A stretch of DNA of 64,000 nucleotides from Yponomeuta sedellus (lineage: Eukaryota; Arthropoda; Insecta; Lepidoptera; Yponomeutidae), in contig OW203723.1 of the NCBI GenBank assembly GCA_934045075.1, forward strand, positions 2,186,577 to 2,250,576, written 5' to 3'. This document shows positions 42,250 through 52,904 of this stretch, one piece after another; positions within the stretch are counted from its first letter, which is position 1, and each line of letters starts with the position of its first letter. The notes beneath the pieces were generated by a model. The model searched no databases. It saw only the letters and a list, made by a program, of their open reading frames with translations, and was not told where the DNA came from. A program made the position numbers and the translations under genes.

Positions 42250-42497
42250 CGGCAAGCGCTTCCGTGCTTCGCAAGGCACCTTAAGCCGTTGGTGCTGGCT
42301 GTCATGTAATGGCAGCCGTTAAGCAATGTCAAAGGTCATATGGGCGGCTCGATAACTTCTGACAGTAAGGCCCGCCACTGTCTTACCATCCTCCACCAAC
42401 CCGGTGTTGGCCCCCGTAGTGGAGTATGGCCTACCCTTCCTGCGATGCAGGAAGAGACCCGTGCCCCAGCAGTGAGGGCATACAAAGGTTGAATCGA
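42250..42497 (+). mobile_element. SINE-D, 5'-truncated
   Basis: CAAGCGCTTCCGTGCTTCGC to ATACAAAGGTTGA. The 5S-like head is absent. Confidence 0.7.
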
Positions 42498-42779
42498 TCG
42501 ATGAATCGAATAATAAGAGAAGCTAAGTTACGAGTAATTTGGATCAATCTTTACATGTATCGACCTAACGGACGGTGATGATGCCAAAGCGGTTTATAAT
42601 ATCAACTCTACAGCTGAGACTTCTTGTGTGTAAATAAAAAAGCGTCTTAGTCCGCAGAGTTTCGTTGCCATTAAACTTACCGCCAGAGCCTTAGGGGATG
42701 GTAATATTGGACCGTTTAGACTCCATGACTAGACTCAAAGGAATACTTTACGTTGTTATGTCGAAATAATATTTTGTTG

Positions 42780-42865
42780 AATTGTGGCGAAGTGGCAAAT
42801 CCTGGTCTCTGACTACCCCTCTGGAATGCGGGCGTGATTTAGTATTATGTAGAGTTATATCATGT
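42780..42865 (+). mobile_element. LINE-L 3' fragment
   Basis: TGACTACCCCTCTGGAATGC and GGGCGTGA, homologous to 32390-32460. Confidence 0.45.
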
Positions 42866-42877
42866 TTTAACGTCGAT

Positions 42878-43062
42878 TGATATCAACCCTTGTATGACAC
42901 TACTTCAGGGGCACGGGTCTCTTCGTGCGTCACAGGAAGGTTAGGCCTTAATTCACCACGGGACCAAGTCCGGGTTGGTAGAGGTTTGTAACACAGTGAC
43001 GGGCCTTACTGTCAGAAGATATCAAGCCGCTCATAAGGCCCTTGACATGGCATGGCATGCTT
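42878..43062 (-). mobile_element. SINE-D tail and body fragment
   Basis: ATATCAACCCTTGTATGACA to ATAAGGCCCTTGACATGGC. Confidence 0.6.
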
Positions 43063-43479
43063 TTCATGTAATGTTTTTTGAAATAATATAAACTTAATCA
43101 CCGTTTCTGAAGTATCTTAAACTTCGCTCGTTTTTTGTAAGACACCTACAAATGTCGTGTAGCGCCATCTGTTGTTGGGCTTTGAGAAATATATAATCTA
43201 TTGGCCATCAGTCCTAGACTGTAGGTTCAAAGAATAGTGGTCACAGTTGTTAAGATTTCTCATAATCACTTTAAAATAAAAACGTTTTATAAAACACGTT
43301 ACGATTTTTTTTGCCATTGGTAGCGCTAGTTCGCACCCAGAAGCACATTAACATTTTGTCTACTACTGAGACGTCTCTTTTTAGTGTATAAATTTAAAAG
43401 TAATTATTTACTACGAACCTTTATGTAACTGATTAATTTTAAATCAATTTCGATCTTGTGTACTATTTTTTTTTATGTT

Positions 43480-43560
43480 CCCACGACTGTGTCGCACTGC
43501 TGGGCAAAGGCCTCCCTTTTAGATTTCCACTCCTCCTTGCTTGTGACTTATTCTTCCCAT
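43480..43560 (-). repeat. RTE-like tail scrap
   Basis: CACTGCTGGGCAAAGGCCTC, the usual inverted tail wording of RTE-like LINEs. Very short. Confidence 0.35.
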
Positions 43561-43912
43561 TTCTATATCAACCCACGTATGTCCCCAATGCTGGAGCACC
43601 GGTCTCTTCCTGAATGAAGGTAAGGCCCTATTCCACCAAGGGGCAAGTCCGGGTTGGTGGAGGATTGTAAGACGGTGCCGCGCCTTACAGTCAGAAGTTA
43701 TCACGCCGCCCATAAGGCCTCTGTCTGACTGTTTTTACATGACAGCCGGCACCAACGGCTTAGCGGGCCTTGCAAAGCACGGAAGCGCAAGGAAAAATGC
43801 CACTAGCGGTAGTCACGGGACGTTCACCCATCCTGCACCTGACCGCGCCTGTTGTTGCTTAACTCAATTGATTGATTCCAATCACTCGTTTCGACTAGGC
43901 CACGAGCGCTTC
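43561..43912 (-). mobile_element. SINE-D, type I, nearly full length
   Basis: Tail ATATCAACCCACGTATGTCC to head TAGGCCACGAGCGCTTC. One small deletion lies in the body near 43728. Confidence 0.75.
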
Positions 43913-43914
43913 TC

Positions 43915-44719
43915 CCCCATTTACTTAACTATTAGTAAATCCAAAAATACTACGCAAAGATTGACGTGACAAGAGATTTAGGGACAACCCAAAGACAAAA
44001 TGGGTACCCAACTGGGAAGTCTCAGAGGCCCAACTTTATTATCTCCCCAACTCTCAGTTGGAATTTTAAAAGCAATAAATAAAAATAACACAATATTTAT
44101 TACGCCTCAGCCATCCGGTATCCGGGGAAATGACTTGAATGACAACGCAAGAAGCGGCTGAACATTTTGCCATTAGGTATAATTTCATTATTTCAGAACA
44201 ATAATGTGTAATTCTAACCGTAAGTATGTAAATATAAGATTAAGATTTAATTAATAGCTGGAACATAAAAAATTGCACTGCATATTCTGTACTATTTCAT
44301 CGTTTTCAATATTACAACAATAACAATTAATTAATTAATATTAACAAATAATTAATATAATATAAAATTACTAACATTACTAACAATATCTGTAATTTTG
44401 TCATTTTCTTACCCTAACTTGCACACTAGAATTCCCTGTGTCATGCAAGCTAGTCTCTTCCAATAATGAAACAGAAGACATTTTAGATCTTAAACGATAA
44501 AATTATACAATAGTTAATTTGAATTAAAATCCTTGGCGAAAGTATTTTTCAATACATGGCCGTAAAATTAAAAATACTGACATGTTATAGGCTTACAATT
44601 GCGAAATAACAAAAATTTGATATTTAAAATAGATAATAAAACCCATTTCAACTCTATGAGTTGATAACAACTGCACTGTGCGTGCATGCATACTCACAAG
44701 TGCGGTGTGTGGGTGTTTC

Positions 44720-44720
<1 letters not shown>
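43915..44720. other. No recognised gene
   Basis: Intronic, AT-rich, no supported feature. Confidence 0.45.
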
Positions 44721-44761
<41 letters not shown>

Positions 44762-44768
44762 TGTGTGT
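44721..44768. repeat. (GT)n microsatellite
   Basis: About 20 GT units with minor interruptions at the ends. Confidence 0.9.
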
Positions 44769-44879
44769 CTAGAAGTTTATGAGTGTGACTATGTATGTGA
44801 GGGTATTAAGTCTTATTATATGTAGATATGTATGTACTATTTATCTTTGTATATATGTATGTTTATAATTATTGTACAT

Positions 44880-45050
44880 AGAAATAACATAACATTTACT
44901 TACAAGCACATACATTGCTTTTGGCCCCACACTAGGATACCCTGTGTCGTGGGAACCAGAAACAACATCACAAACATGTAAACATCCAAGACCTGGGCTT
45001 TTCTCTGTCCCCAGCCGGGTAGGCAGACGCGCTACCGCTAATACATTGTT
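44880..45050 (-). mobile_element. SINE-B, head damaged
   Basis: ACATTTACTTACAAGCACAT to GGTAGGCAGACGCGCTACCG. The B-box segment is mostly deleted. Confidence 0.7.
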
Positions 45051-45324
45051 TAATTTTAAAAGATAATTACATTAAAATAACTTCACTGTTTGAAACTACT
45101 TACACCTTTTCTACGTCAACTGTTGGTTGGCTAGAATAAAATACTATTTGGTACCAAGCCCGTCAAGTGTACAACCTTTACTAGTACAATAAATAATTTA
45201 ATAATAATTTATTTGGTGCACTTTTTATACTCATAAAAAAATAACGATCGACTGACTTAACAACTGAGTGACTGAATCTGAGTGACTGAATATATAGAAC
45301 GTAGGTCAGAACTGTATGGGAATA

Positions 45325-45645
45325 AATCACTTGAGTTAAGCAACAACGGCGCGGTGAGATACAGGATGGGTGACCGTCCTGTGACTACCACTAGGGGCAT
45401 TTTTCCGAGCGCTTCCGTGCTTCGCAAGGCACGTTAAGCCGTTGGTGTCGGCTGTCATGTAATGACAGTTGCTAAGACATGTCAGAGACCTTATGGGCGG
45501 CTTGATAACTTCTGACAGTAAGACCCGCCACTGTCTTACTAGCCTCCACCAACCCGGACTTGGCCCCCGTGATGGAGTATGGTCTAACCTTCCTGCGATG
45601 CAGAAAGAGACCCGTGCCCCAGCAGTAGCGACATAAAAAGGTTGA
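45325..45645 (+). mobile_element. SINE-D, type I
   Basis: 5S-like region 45330-45380 is well kept (GAGTTAAGCAACAACGGCGC, then AGGATGGGTGACCG). The first ~25 bp of the head are replaced. Confidence 0.75.
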
Positions 45646-45857
45646 TAACGAAGGTCAGAACTAGTTAGTCAGAATTCCTTTTTTATGGCAATCTTGCAAT
45701 CTATATAACTCTTTGCCGAGGGAAGTCGATGCTGATTTATTCTATGTTGGAACAACTGCGACTAAACCCAAATAAAATTAGAAAGTAATGTTAGGAGTAA
45801 CGTTACATATTTGCTATACGTAAAGCGATTATATTATTAGGAACCAATTAATTTTTA

Positions 45858-46083
45858 GATATTGAATGGAATTAAGCGTTACTTTGCGGGAATAGCATTA
45901 AAATGTGAAAATAACTTTGCTAAATTCCGCCAAAAATCCCACAAACACCACGCGGTTGCCAATTGCAGAAGAAATGTCTTGCTTCTGCTTGAAAAAGTGG
46001 GAGGGAGGGCGGGGCATTAACTAACCGCATGCTGCTTGTAGGATTTTTGGCGGAATTTAGCAAAGTAATTTTTACATTTTAAT
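45858..46083 (+). mobile_element. Foldback retroposon F2, copy 2 (both arms)
   Basis: 14-bp TSD CCAATTAATTTTTA at 45844-45857 and 46084-46097. Arms around AATTCCGCCAAAAATCCCAC and its complement TAGGATTTTTGGCGGAATTT enclose a GGGAGGGAGGGCGGGG stretch. Confidence 0.75.
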
Positions 46084-46215
46084 CCAATTAATTTTTATAG
46101 AAGACATCTCACTCTTATCAAAATATTGTTTTTTAATCCTGAAAATAAATTGGTTTGTAGTAAAATAATGTCAAGTTCGTTCAAAATAAGGTCAAATTCG
46201 TTCTTTTTTTAAATA

Positions 46216-47394
46216 CTGGCTGCTAATATTTTTCTCTTATATACGTTAGTGTTTTGTTTTTGTTGGGTTTAAAATGTCATATCGCTGAAAAAATGGAACT
46301 CACTCGTGAAAATATTCGTGCTATGATTTATTACGATTTTTGACGTGGTTTAACGCAATAACAGTGTGTAGATCAATTAACTTCGACTTTTGGTGGTGAA
46401 GCTCCATCAAAAACGACTGTGTATCACTGGTTTAGTGAGTTTAATTGCGGGCGAAGTAAGCTCACGGACGAAGTTAAAGAAGGTCACCCGAAATCGGTGG
46501 TTGTGCCAAAAAATATTGAAGCTGTGCGAAAACTAATAATGCAAGACCGCCATGCTACGTTTCGCGAGATAGAGGCTATTCTAGGCATATGTATGACGAG
46601 CATTCATAGGATATTACATGAACATTTGTCTGTAAAAAAAAATTGTTCGCGTTGGATCCCGCACAACTTAACTCAGGATCAAAAAGATGCTCGCGTCGAT
46701 TGGTGCAAGAAAACCTTAAAAAATTCAACGGAGGCGACTCAAAATCTGTTTATAATATCTAAACAGGTGACGAATCCTGGATCTACGCGTACGATCCCGA
46801 AACTAAACAACAATCAACAGTTTGGGTGTTTCAAAATGAGCCGAACCCTACGAAAGTGGCTCGTGCAAAAAGCACTGTAAAGCAAATGGTGGCCTGCTTT
46901 TTTGGTATTAATGGCCATGTGGCTACAATACCACTGGAGAATCGCAGAACGGGTAATTCAGATTGGTACACGACCATTTATTTGCCGGAACTATTTGAAG
47001 AAATACGCCAAAGCAACCTACTTCACCATGACAATGCCAGCTGTCATACATCTCAGGAAACAACTACATTTTTGGATGGTCAAAAAATAGAATTGATGGG
47101 TCATCCACCGTACAGCCCTGATTTGGCTCCCAATGATTTCTATTTATTCCCAAATGTAAAGAATAAATTACGTGGTCAACGATTTTCGACCCGTGAATAT
47201 GCCGTAGATGCGTTCAAACAGCACGCTTTGGAGATACCTTAATCAGAGTGGAAAAAGTGTTTTACAAATTGGTTTCATCGAATGCAAAAGTGCATCGATC
47301 ATAGTGGAGAATCCTTTAAAAAACAATAAAAGCATATTTAGCCATATACATTTGTTTATTTTTTCTATTCCGCATACATAAGTAGCAGCCCTCG
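46216..47394 (+). mobile_element. Mariner element, about 1.18 kb
   Basis: Both ends abut TA. The left end reads CTGGCTGCTAATATTT and the right end, read on the other strand, CGAGGGCTGCTACTTATG, so the inverted repeats share GGCTGCTA. The size fits a complete mariner. The transposase is disabled. Confidence 0.75.
46293..47329 (+). pseudogene. Mariner transposase, inactivated
   Basis: The frame opens MELTRENIRAMIYYDF and hits a stop at 46341 and another at 46359. It then runs through the DNA-binding part (TVYHWFSEFNCGRSKLTDE, TFREIEAILG, SIHRILHEHL). It shifts frame near 46728, has a stop near 46755, and then gives GDESWIYAYDP (first Asp), HHDNASCH (second Asp) and YSPDLAPNDFYLFP (third). 34 residues separate the last two Asp, the D34D spacing that defines mariner. 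Another stop follows ALEIP near 47240. All three catalytic Asp survive although at least four lesions prevent expression. The subfamily was not determined. Confidence 0.85.
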
Positions 47395-47407
47395 TATAAG
47401 TACCTGT

Positions 47408-47880
47408 TATGAGTGCTAGCCTAGTCCTCTCTGGTAAAAACAGTCGAATTTCTCTTAAAGTGTTATGAGTCCTAACCTAGCTCTCCCTAGTAAAAACCGC
47501 TGATTTTCTCTTAATGAATTTTAAAGTTATCCTTACATAGCCGTCATTGATAAAAACAACCGAATTTCTTCTAAGAACGTTTAAAGTAGGTATTATTTTC
47601 CCTCACCTGGGCGTTTCTGGTAAAAAAACAGCTGGGTTACGCCTAAGTATATTCAAAGAATTAACTTAACTTAACCTTACCATCCCTGGTAAAAACAGCC
47701 GAAATCCTCCTAACCACTATTAAAGTTTTATGTGTCATACATAACCTAACCGTCGCTGGTAAAAACCGCTGAATAAAGGCTAAGTACTTTTAAAGTGGTA
47801 TGTGTTCTAACGTAGCCCTCCCTGGTAAAAACCACTGAATGCCGCCCAAGGACTTTTAAATTGTTATGTTAAATAAATCG
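47408..47880. repeat. Diverged minisatellite, about seven units of 56-70 bp
   Basis: The core CTGGTAAAAAC (with variants) recurs at 47431, 47487, 47547, 47617, 47686, 47756 and 47822. Each is followed by a CGAAT/TGAAT-type block and TTAAAGT. It starts just outside the mariner right end. Confidence 0.75.
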
Positions 47881-48459
47881 GAACGATTAAATTGCTTCAG
47901 CAGTCAATAAAACGGCCGAAGATATTTACTGCCGTTTGCTCTCGCAATAACAACCGTACAATGGCCTTTGGTACATAAACTACGAATTTTCTACTTAAAA
48001 AGTGACACTTACCTAAAAGAATTTTTTCTTAAATTTCAGTGTCAAGTATAATTATTACTAGCCAAAGAAACAGACGGCTGAAATGGAAAAAAAAACAGTA
48101 AAAGTGCTCCATTTATTTCCATGTATTCACATTACTTATTCCCTATGCTATGAGTAGCCAGAAAATTTTGCTGCAGAACTTCTTTACTGATTTGCAATGA
48201 TTTTCAATGCAATCCCTCAATCCTGATAGATCGACTTCGCTTCGTCAACGTTCATTAGTCGTTGTGTGCATGAAAAAAATATCATTACTTGTTTTACAAC
48301 ACGTTTGTTGAAAACGTGAACACGATAAATCTTAAGAGGTATAAAAACTATTGTTAGAACTTACAATCTAGTCTTATCTAAACTTATCATCAACTTAGAA
48401 CTTTAATCGATTTCCTGCTGCCAAAAATGCTTTAAAGTCCTAGGTTCTTGGACTTAGGT
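47881..48459. other. No recognised gene; LINE-L scrap
   Basis: 48213-48275 is an inverted fragment of LINE-L (CGACTTCGCTTCGTCAACGT). The remainder is unassigned. Confidence 0.4.
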
Positions 48460-48600
48460 TCTAAAAATACTATTTTTATACTTTATTTCACACAAACATT
48501 TCACAGAATTTTGCATACTAAATAACATGTATAACGGCGAATTTTTCTCTGTAAGATATTTCTTCCAGCAAACCTTAGAAAATAGGAAAAGCAGTAAAAA
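48460..48600 (-). mobile_element. LINE-M-like 3' end
   Basis: Diverged 3' UTR with CTTCCAGCAAACCTTAG and an inverted AATAAAG-like end. Confidence 0.45.
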
Positions 48601-49100
48601 CGGGTCTATTTGTGCACATAATAAGCTACCTATTTTCAACCTATTTTCACAAAATAATATATATATATACCATATTATTTATTGAGTTTTATATCACGTG
48701 TAACAAAGACCAGTCAAAAAAGCAGATATGATTCTTTTCCATTGGTGGCGCTAGTTAGCATCGGGTTCGCCTTAAGTTACATACCCGGTGCAAACAAAAT
48801 TTTGGCAAGTGTCAAGCCAGAACCTTTGTCCACGAAAACACCTTGTACGAGATACCATTCAATGGACCTTAAAACCAATGAGATTTTCATAACTTTTTAT
48901 TTTACTGTGGACAATTTTGATAGCCTTACAAATGGATGATTTTAACGCTTTATATTTAAAGCCTTTTAGCCACAAACTCTATTCATAATGGCTGTCGGGG
49001 ATTTGATAACAATTACTACCTTTTTATATAGTAGATATAGGTTTGGTTCGCTGGCGGACGTACATATCGACTAAATCAGGGTTTTATCTGGTCTTATTGT
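48601..49100. other. No recognised gene
   Basis: An 85-codon open frame at 48682 has no family features. Confidence 0.4.
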
Positions 49101-49104
49101 AACA

Positions 49105-49235
49105 AATGTGTCACACATCATCACCACCATGAGCCCACCTTTGCCCACTGCTGGGCACAGGCCTTTTCCCTATCGCGCCATCCTTCGCGGATTCTCGCCA
49201 TTCCCATCCACGAGCTCCCTGCCGCAGTTATGGCT
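49105..49235 (-). mobile_element. RTE-like LINE 3' end
   Basis: CATCATCACCACCATGAGC tail, then CCCACTGCTGGGCACAGGCC and a degraded coding end. 5'-truncated. Confidence 0.5.
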
Positions 49236-49249
49236 GCTTTGCTCTAAGA

Positions 49250-49670
49250 GAACGGTGCGAAGAGGTGGTAGCCCACTGGGGAGAACAATGGTCCCGCAAG
49301 CGAGAGACCCAGGTTCGATCCCCAGTGCGGGCATGTATCAATGACTTTGTATAATTTCAAAGTTTTCGTATATTTTGCGAACTCATAGTCGCAATACCAC
49401 ACGCGAACGGTAAAGGAAAACATCGTGCGAAACCCGTGGTTTTTTTGGCTCGGCACGTATTGGATTGTATTTCCTGTAAGCTAGGCCGACTAAGCTGTCA
49501 GGATGGTATAGTTACTGGGCAAGCCTACTCCATCTAAAACAATGCCCCAGGTACTGCATCGTCCGAGTGGTCCTTTCAACCATCTAGTGTGAGTGAAGAT
49601 GCCACTGAACGCTGTATAAATCATCTAATTACGTAGATGCAAAGGCTCTATGAGTACACAACTATATATA
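49250..49670 (+). mobile_element. SINE-T, full length
   Basis: tRNA-like head (GGTGGTAGCCCACTGGGG; B-box AGGTTCGATCCCC), body with GGAAAACATCGTGCGAAACC, and end GTAGATGCAAAGGCTC. Relatives at 52905 (inverted), 59925 and 63350. Confidence 0.7.
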
Positions 49671-49867
49671 AATCGATTACACCTCGCACAATACCTCGTT
49701 AAAGAGCTACATCCCTCGGCAAGGAGACATGTTTTCGTTGCATTCGGTTTCCAAAAGTCACCTCCTACTTCAGAATTAAAAGACGTTTCACTTCAAAAGT
49801 AGATTATAGTAGATTATGCATTAGACGGGTCTTTATGCGATTATTTTTTAGGTAAAACGTAATCTGA

Positions 49868-50345
49868 ACGTATTTAGAGGCAAAAAATTCCACCCATGCC
49901 GGAACTTGAACCCGCGACCTCTGGCTGACCGTGCCAGCGCTCTCCCAACTGAGCTAATAGACGACTACCGGTATCAGTGAAATTTCAAACCTCTTTACAA
50001 TACTTTCTGTATTACGTACAGGCAGCGACATCTGGCTGAAGTAATTTGCCCCGAGTACCTACTTTGCACTTAGGTTTTACATCGTAATGATATTGCTGTA
50101 CCCACATGATTATATTATTTTTAATGCACTAACCCGTGCTAAGGACAATTTTAAAAATCCATTTAGAGGCTAAAAATTCCACCCATGCCGGGAATCGAAC
50201 CAGTGACCTCAGGCTAACCGTGCCGGTGATTGCCCATTAGCTCAGTTGGGAGAGCGCTGGCGCGGTTAGCCAGAGGTCGCGGGTTCGAGTCCCGGCATGG
50301 GTGGAATTTTTAGCCTCTAAATAGGTTTTTAAAATTGTCCCAAGC
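49868..50345. mobile_element. SINE-A pair: inverted monomer plus foldback
   Basis: A minus-strand monomer (49868-50110) runs into a foldback unit (50115-50345). The foldback's ends carry the boundary block in both orientations (TTTTTAATGCACTAACCCG and its complement), with a tRNA-like region in the right half. Confidence 0.7.
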
Positions 50346-50410
50346 ACGGGTTAGTGCATTAAAAAGAATATAATAAAGTAGATTTACTCACACGCCTTTT
50401 CCATCTACAG

Positions 50411-50594
50411 GCTTCAACACTTACACGTACAACGCGACTGCGCACACGCAGCGCGAGCCCGACGAAATCCTCTCGGTGACGTACGAGGACGGGAAGTGGT
50501 CGAAGCCTTACTACGACTGCGGCGGCGGCAACATCTGGATGCTCACCTACACCGTGCCATTCTTCGGGTACAACAACTCCACTTATTTCTTCAA
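50411..50594 (+). CDS. Host receptor exon (GPR158/Smog-like), downstream exon
   Basis: 184-bp internal exon with CTACAG acceptor and GTAAGC donor. Its first two bases complete the Gly codon split at 33433, so the exons join in frame. It encodes FNTYTYNATAHTQREPDEIL, VTYEDGKWSKPYYDCGGGNI and WMLTYTVPFFGYNNSTYFF, ending two bases into a Lys codon. NAT and NNS sequons and one Cys fit an extracellular domain. The Y-DCGGGN-W-TYTVPFFG wording is what I associate with the cache-type region of GPR158-class receptors. GC content is clearly above the surrounding intron. Confidence 0.75.
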
Positions 50595-50621
50595 GTAAGC
50601 AAGTTTTTTATCTGTAAACTA

Positions 50622-51150
50622 GCTGACTCAGCGCACTTTGTACCGCCCTACAGTCGACTCTTTTTTTTTTAGAATTTATTCAATACAATTACAGAATACT
50701 ATTTAAATACAAAAAAAAACCTTCACTGAAATCTGTACAGGTTTATATGTGAGGTGAGTTACTCGTTTTCTAACTTAAGTGTTGTTTTATGGCATGTCGA
50801 CACTTATTTGGTTCACACAGGATTTAAGTTTTTTTTTAATTTTTCTCTCCGTAAGAGCCATCCTCGTAGTTCAAGGAATATTCTAAAAAAAAAATTAGCG
50901 AAATCGGTTCAGCTGCTCTCGAGATTTGCGCTTACCAACACATCTAGCGATTCATTTTTATATGATAGAAGACTTGGTGACCCAGCGAACTTCGTACCGT
51001 CTAACAGTCGATTCTTTCTTTTTTCTTTTAGTAAGAACCATCCTCTTACTTCAAGGAATATCATAAAAAAAGAATTAGCGAAATCGGTTCAGCTGCTTTC
51101 GAGATTTGCGCTTACCAACACATTCGGCGATTCATTTTTATATTATAGAT
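50622..51150 (+). repeat. Two tandem copies of dispersed repeat G
   Basis: Copies 50622-50965 and 50966-51150 each run from GACTCAGCG / GACCCAGCGAACTTCGTA to TTCATTTTTATAT. The first contains an extra segment (50660-50850). Confidence 0.6.
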
Positions 51151-51159
51151 AGATATTGT

Positions 51160-51290
51160 AAAGATGTCCGAAATTTCACTGATGCCGGCACTTGCCCATT
51201 AGCTCAGTTGGAAGAGCGGTTAGCCAGAGGTCGCGGGCTCGAGTCGGGACTTGAACCATGGGCGGAATTTTTAGCCTCTAAATAGGTTAT
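51160..51290 (+). mobile_element. SINE-A, A/B-box region rearranged
   Basis: CATTAGCTCAGTTGGAAGAG joins GGTTAGCCAGAGGTCGCGG after a deletion. The tail is TAGCCTCTAAATAGG. Confidence 0.65.
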
Positions 51291-51344
51291 TAAGTTTTTT
51301 ATCACCATCCATACATTTTTTTTCGTATAGCCCGTACTCACCCA

Positions 51345-51470
51345 TTTTTCTGAATGGCAGATTATTTGAACGGCAGATTCTTAAAACTGCGAAGGAAAAG
51401 TCGTGAGGACAGCTTTATGTATGAAGTGTTAAACTATTTCAGTGCTTGAAATTTCCAATCCGCGTTATAA
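51345..51470 (-). repeat. Dispersed repeat H, split (part 1)
   Basis: Continues at 52833-52895 (TCTCTCTCTTTCTGAGAGAT) on the far side of the TTAA-flanked element. Confidence 0.5.
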
Positions 51471-51550
51471 TTAACCTCCTAAGCCCTGGAGGTAACAGTT
51501 ACTTCAAGTCTTCTAAAACTACCTACGTAGATTTTGAAGAACTTTTTCTT

Positions 51551-52688
51551 ATAGTATTTTCTAAGGTTAACACGAGCTGTAGACATAATTAAAACTGTTT
51601 TTATACGGATTTATGCTCGTTTATTACATTTTTACAATTTTCCAACGTTTCGGCACTTTTTCAGGTGCCGTGGTCCCGGATGACTGAGGTGACAGGTGTC
51701 TTTTAGAAATCATTAACGGTTAGTTTACTACCCTCGGCAAAAATTACAAAAGTTAATTATGAAGTTACGTTCCAAAATAGACAAACCAATTATTTTTTAT
51801 ATAAAGTCAACAATATTGATTATTAGTAATTGAAGTTAAAATTAAATTTATAAACTAATTACTTTATATGAACTTAAAGATACCGATTATTAATTGAAAT
51901 TAAATTGATTTTTTATTATTTATTCTACAGTCACACTTCTAGCAAGGGGGTCTCATGCACTTAAGCACTGGTTCCCATGCTACCGGTATGTTCCAACCAC
52001 GATCTCTATTAAAATTTGGATGCCGGCGGATCTCTATTGCCTCACGTATCATTCTAGGGAAGAAACGGTCTTCTCGGGCTAGAACTTTAACTTTATCGAA
52101 ATGTATAAAGTGGTTGGAACCGCTAAGTGTATGCTCGCTGACTGCAGATCTACCAGAGCGCTTATGTTTCACATCAGCGATATGTTCCTTCACCCGCTCA
52201 GCTATGGTACGCTTCGTTTGACCAATGTACGAGGAACCACATTCACAGTCAAGCTTGTATACTCCTGCCTCTTGTAAGGGAATCCTGTGCTTGACACTTC
52301 GCATGAATTGGTGTATCTTTCTTGGCGGCTGGTAGATGGTTCTGATTGAGGCGCGTTTCAAAATACTCCCAATTTTGTCAGTCACTCCTCTCACGAAAGG
52401 CAGGTAGGCTGGAACTCGCTCGACTGTGTCCGGTTTGACACGTCCTCCGCGACGGACACGCGGAACTTGCAGCTTGTTTGCACGAAGTACTCGTTTGACA
52501 TGCTGGAGTTCCGCAGGTAGATGGTCCTTGTCGCAGATTTGGTGTGCCCTCTGTAACAGAGATTTGTAACAGAGACCATCACCCGTGTGTCAGTTGTCTA
52601 CCGTTGGAAAATCTCTGTTACAGAGGGCACACCGAATCTGCGGAGACCCGACACCGAACGGAGCATAAATCCGTATAAAAACAGTTTT
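51551..52688 (-). mobile_element. 5'-truncated Penelope-like retroelement
   Basis: 11-bp TSD AACTTTTTCTT at 51540-51550 and 52689-52699. The minus strand carries the RT C-terminus and GIY-YIG endonuclease, then a 3' region with GTGCCGAAACGTTGGAAAAT. The upstream edge (52600-52688) is an inverted copy of element sequence, including the complementary ATCCGTATAAAAACAGTTTT ends, as is usual for these elements. Confidence 0.8.
51939..52575 (-). CDS. Penelope-like RT C-terminus and GIY-YIG endonuclease, partial
   Basis: An open frame of about 210 codons, 5'-truncated by the insertion event. The upstream part (RAHQICDKDHLPAELQHVKR, VERVPAYLPFVRG) matches the end of Penelope reverse transcriptases. 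Counting from the GTG at 52394, residues 44-58 hold the GIY-YIG signature as G-V-Y then Y-I-G, with CECGSSYIGQTKRTIAERV. Later VSEHTLSGSNHFIHFDKVKV and REAIEIRRHPNFNRD follow. In these elements the nuclease cleaves the target DNA. The fragment has no stop until its natural end, so truncation rather than mutation inactivates it. Confidence 0.85.
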
Positions 52689-52904
52689 AACTTTTTCTTC
52701 TTGTTGTCCAAAAAGTGATCAGGAAAATATGGGACGGTAAGTTTTCCGGGCGTTCTACTAAATCATTGGGTGTGAATTAAGAAAGTTATTCGTGATGTCC
52801 TATTTCTAGGACGCCAGGGCTTAGGAGGTTAAGTTCACAATCTCTCTCTTTCTGAGAGATGGCTTGTGCCCTACAGCGGGACGTATATGTACGTATATAT
52901 ATTG

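Larger units (their letters stand above)
51475..52828. mobile_element. TTAA-flanked TIR element containing a Penelope insertion
   Basis: 15-bp perfect inverted ends CCTCCTAAGCCCTGG at 51475-51489 and, complementary, at 52814-52828. TTAA is duplicated at 51471-51474 and 52829-52832, as for piggyBac-type elements. Without the Penelope insert it would be about 215 bp, a MITE. Confidence 0.75.

Noticed and set aside
47408..47880. CRISPR-like array
   Set aside because: Units are diverged and lack identical repeats with unique spacers; the organism is a eukaryote. It is a minisatellite.
51955..52221. 88-residue plus-strand frame
   Set aside because: Antisense shadow of the Penelope-like endonuclease frame.
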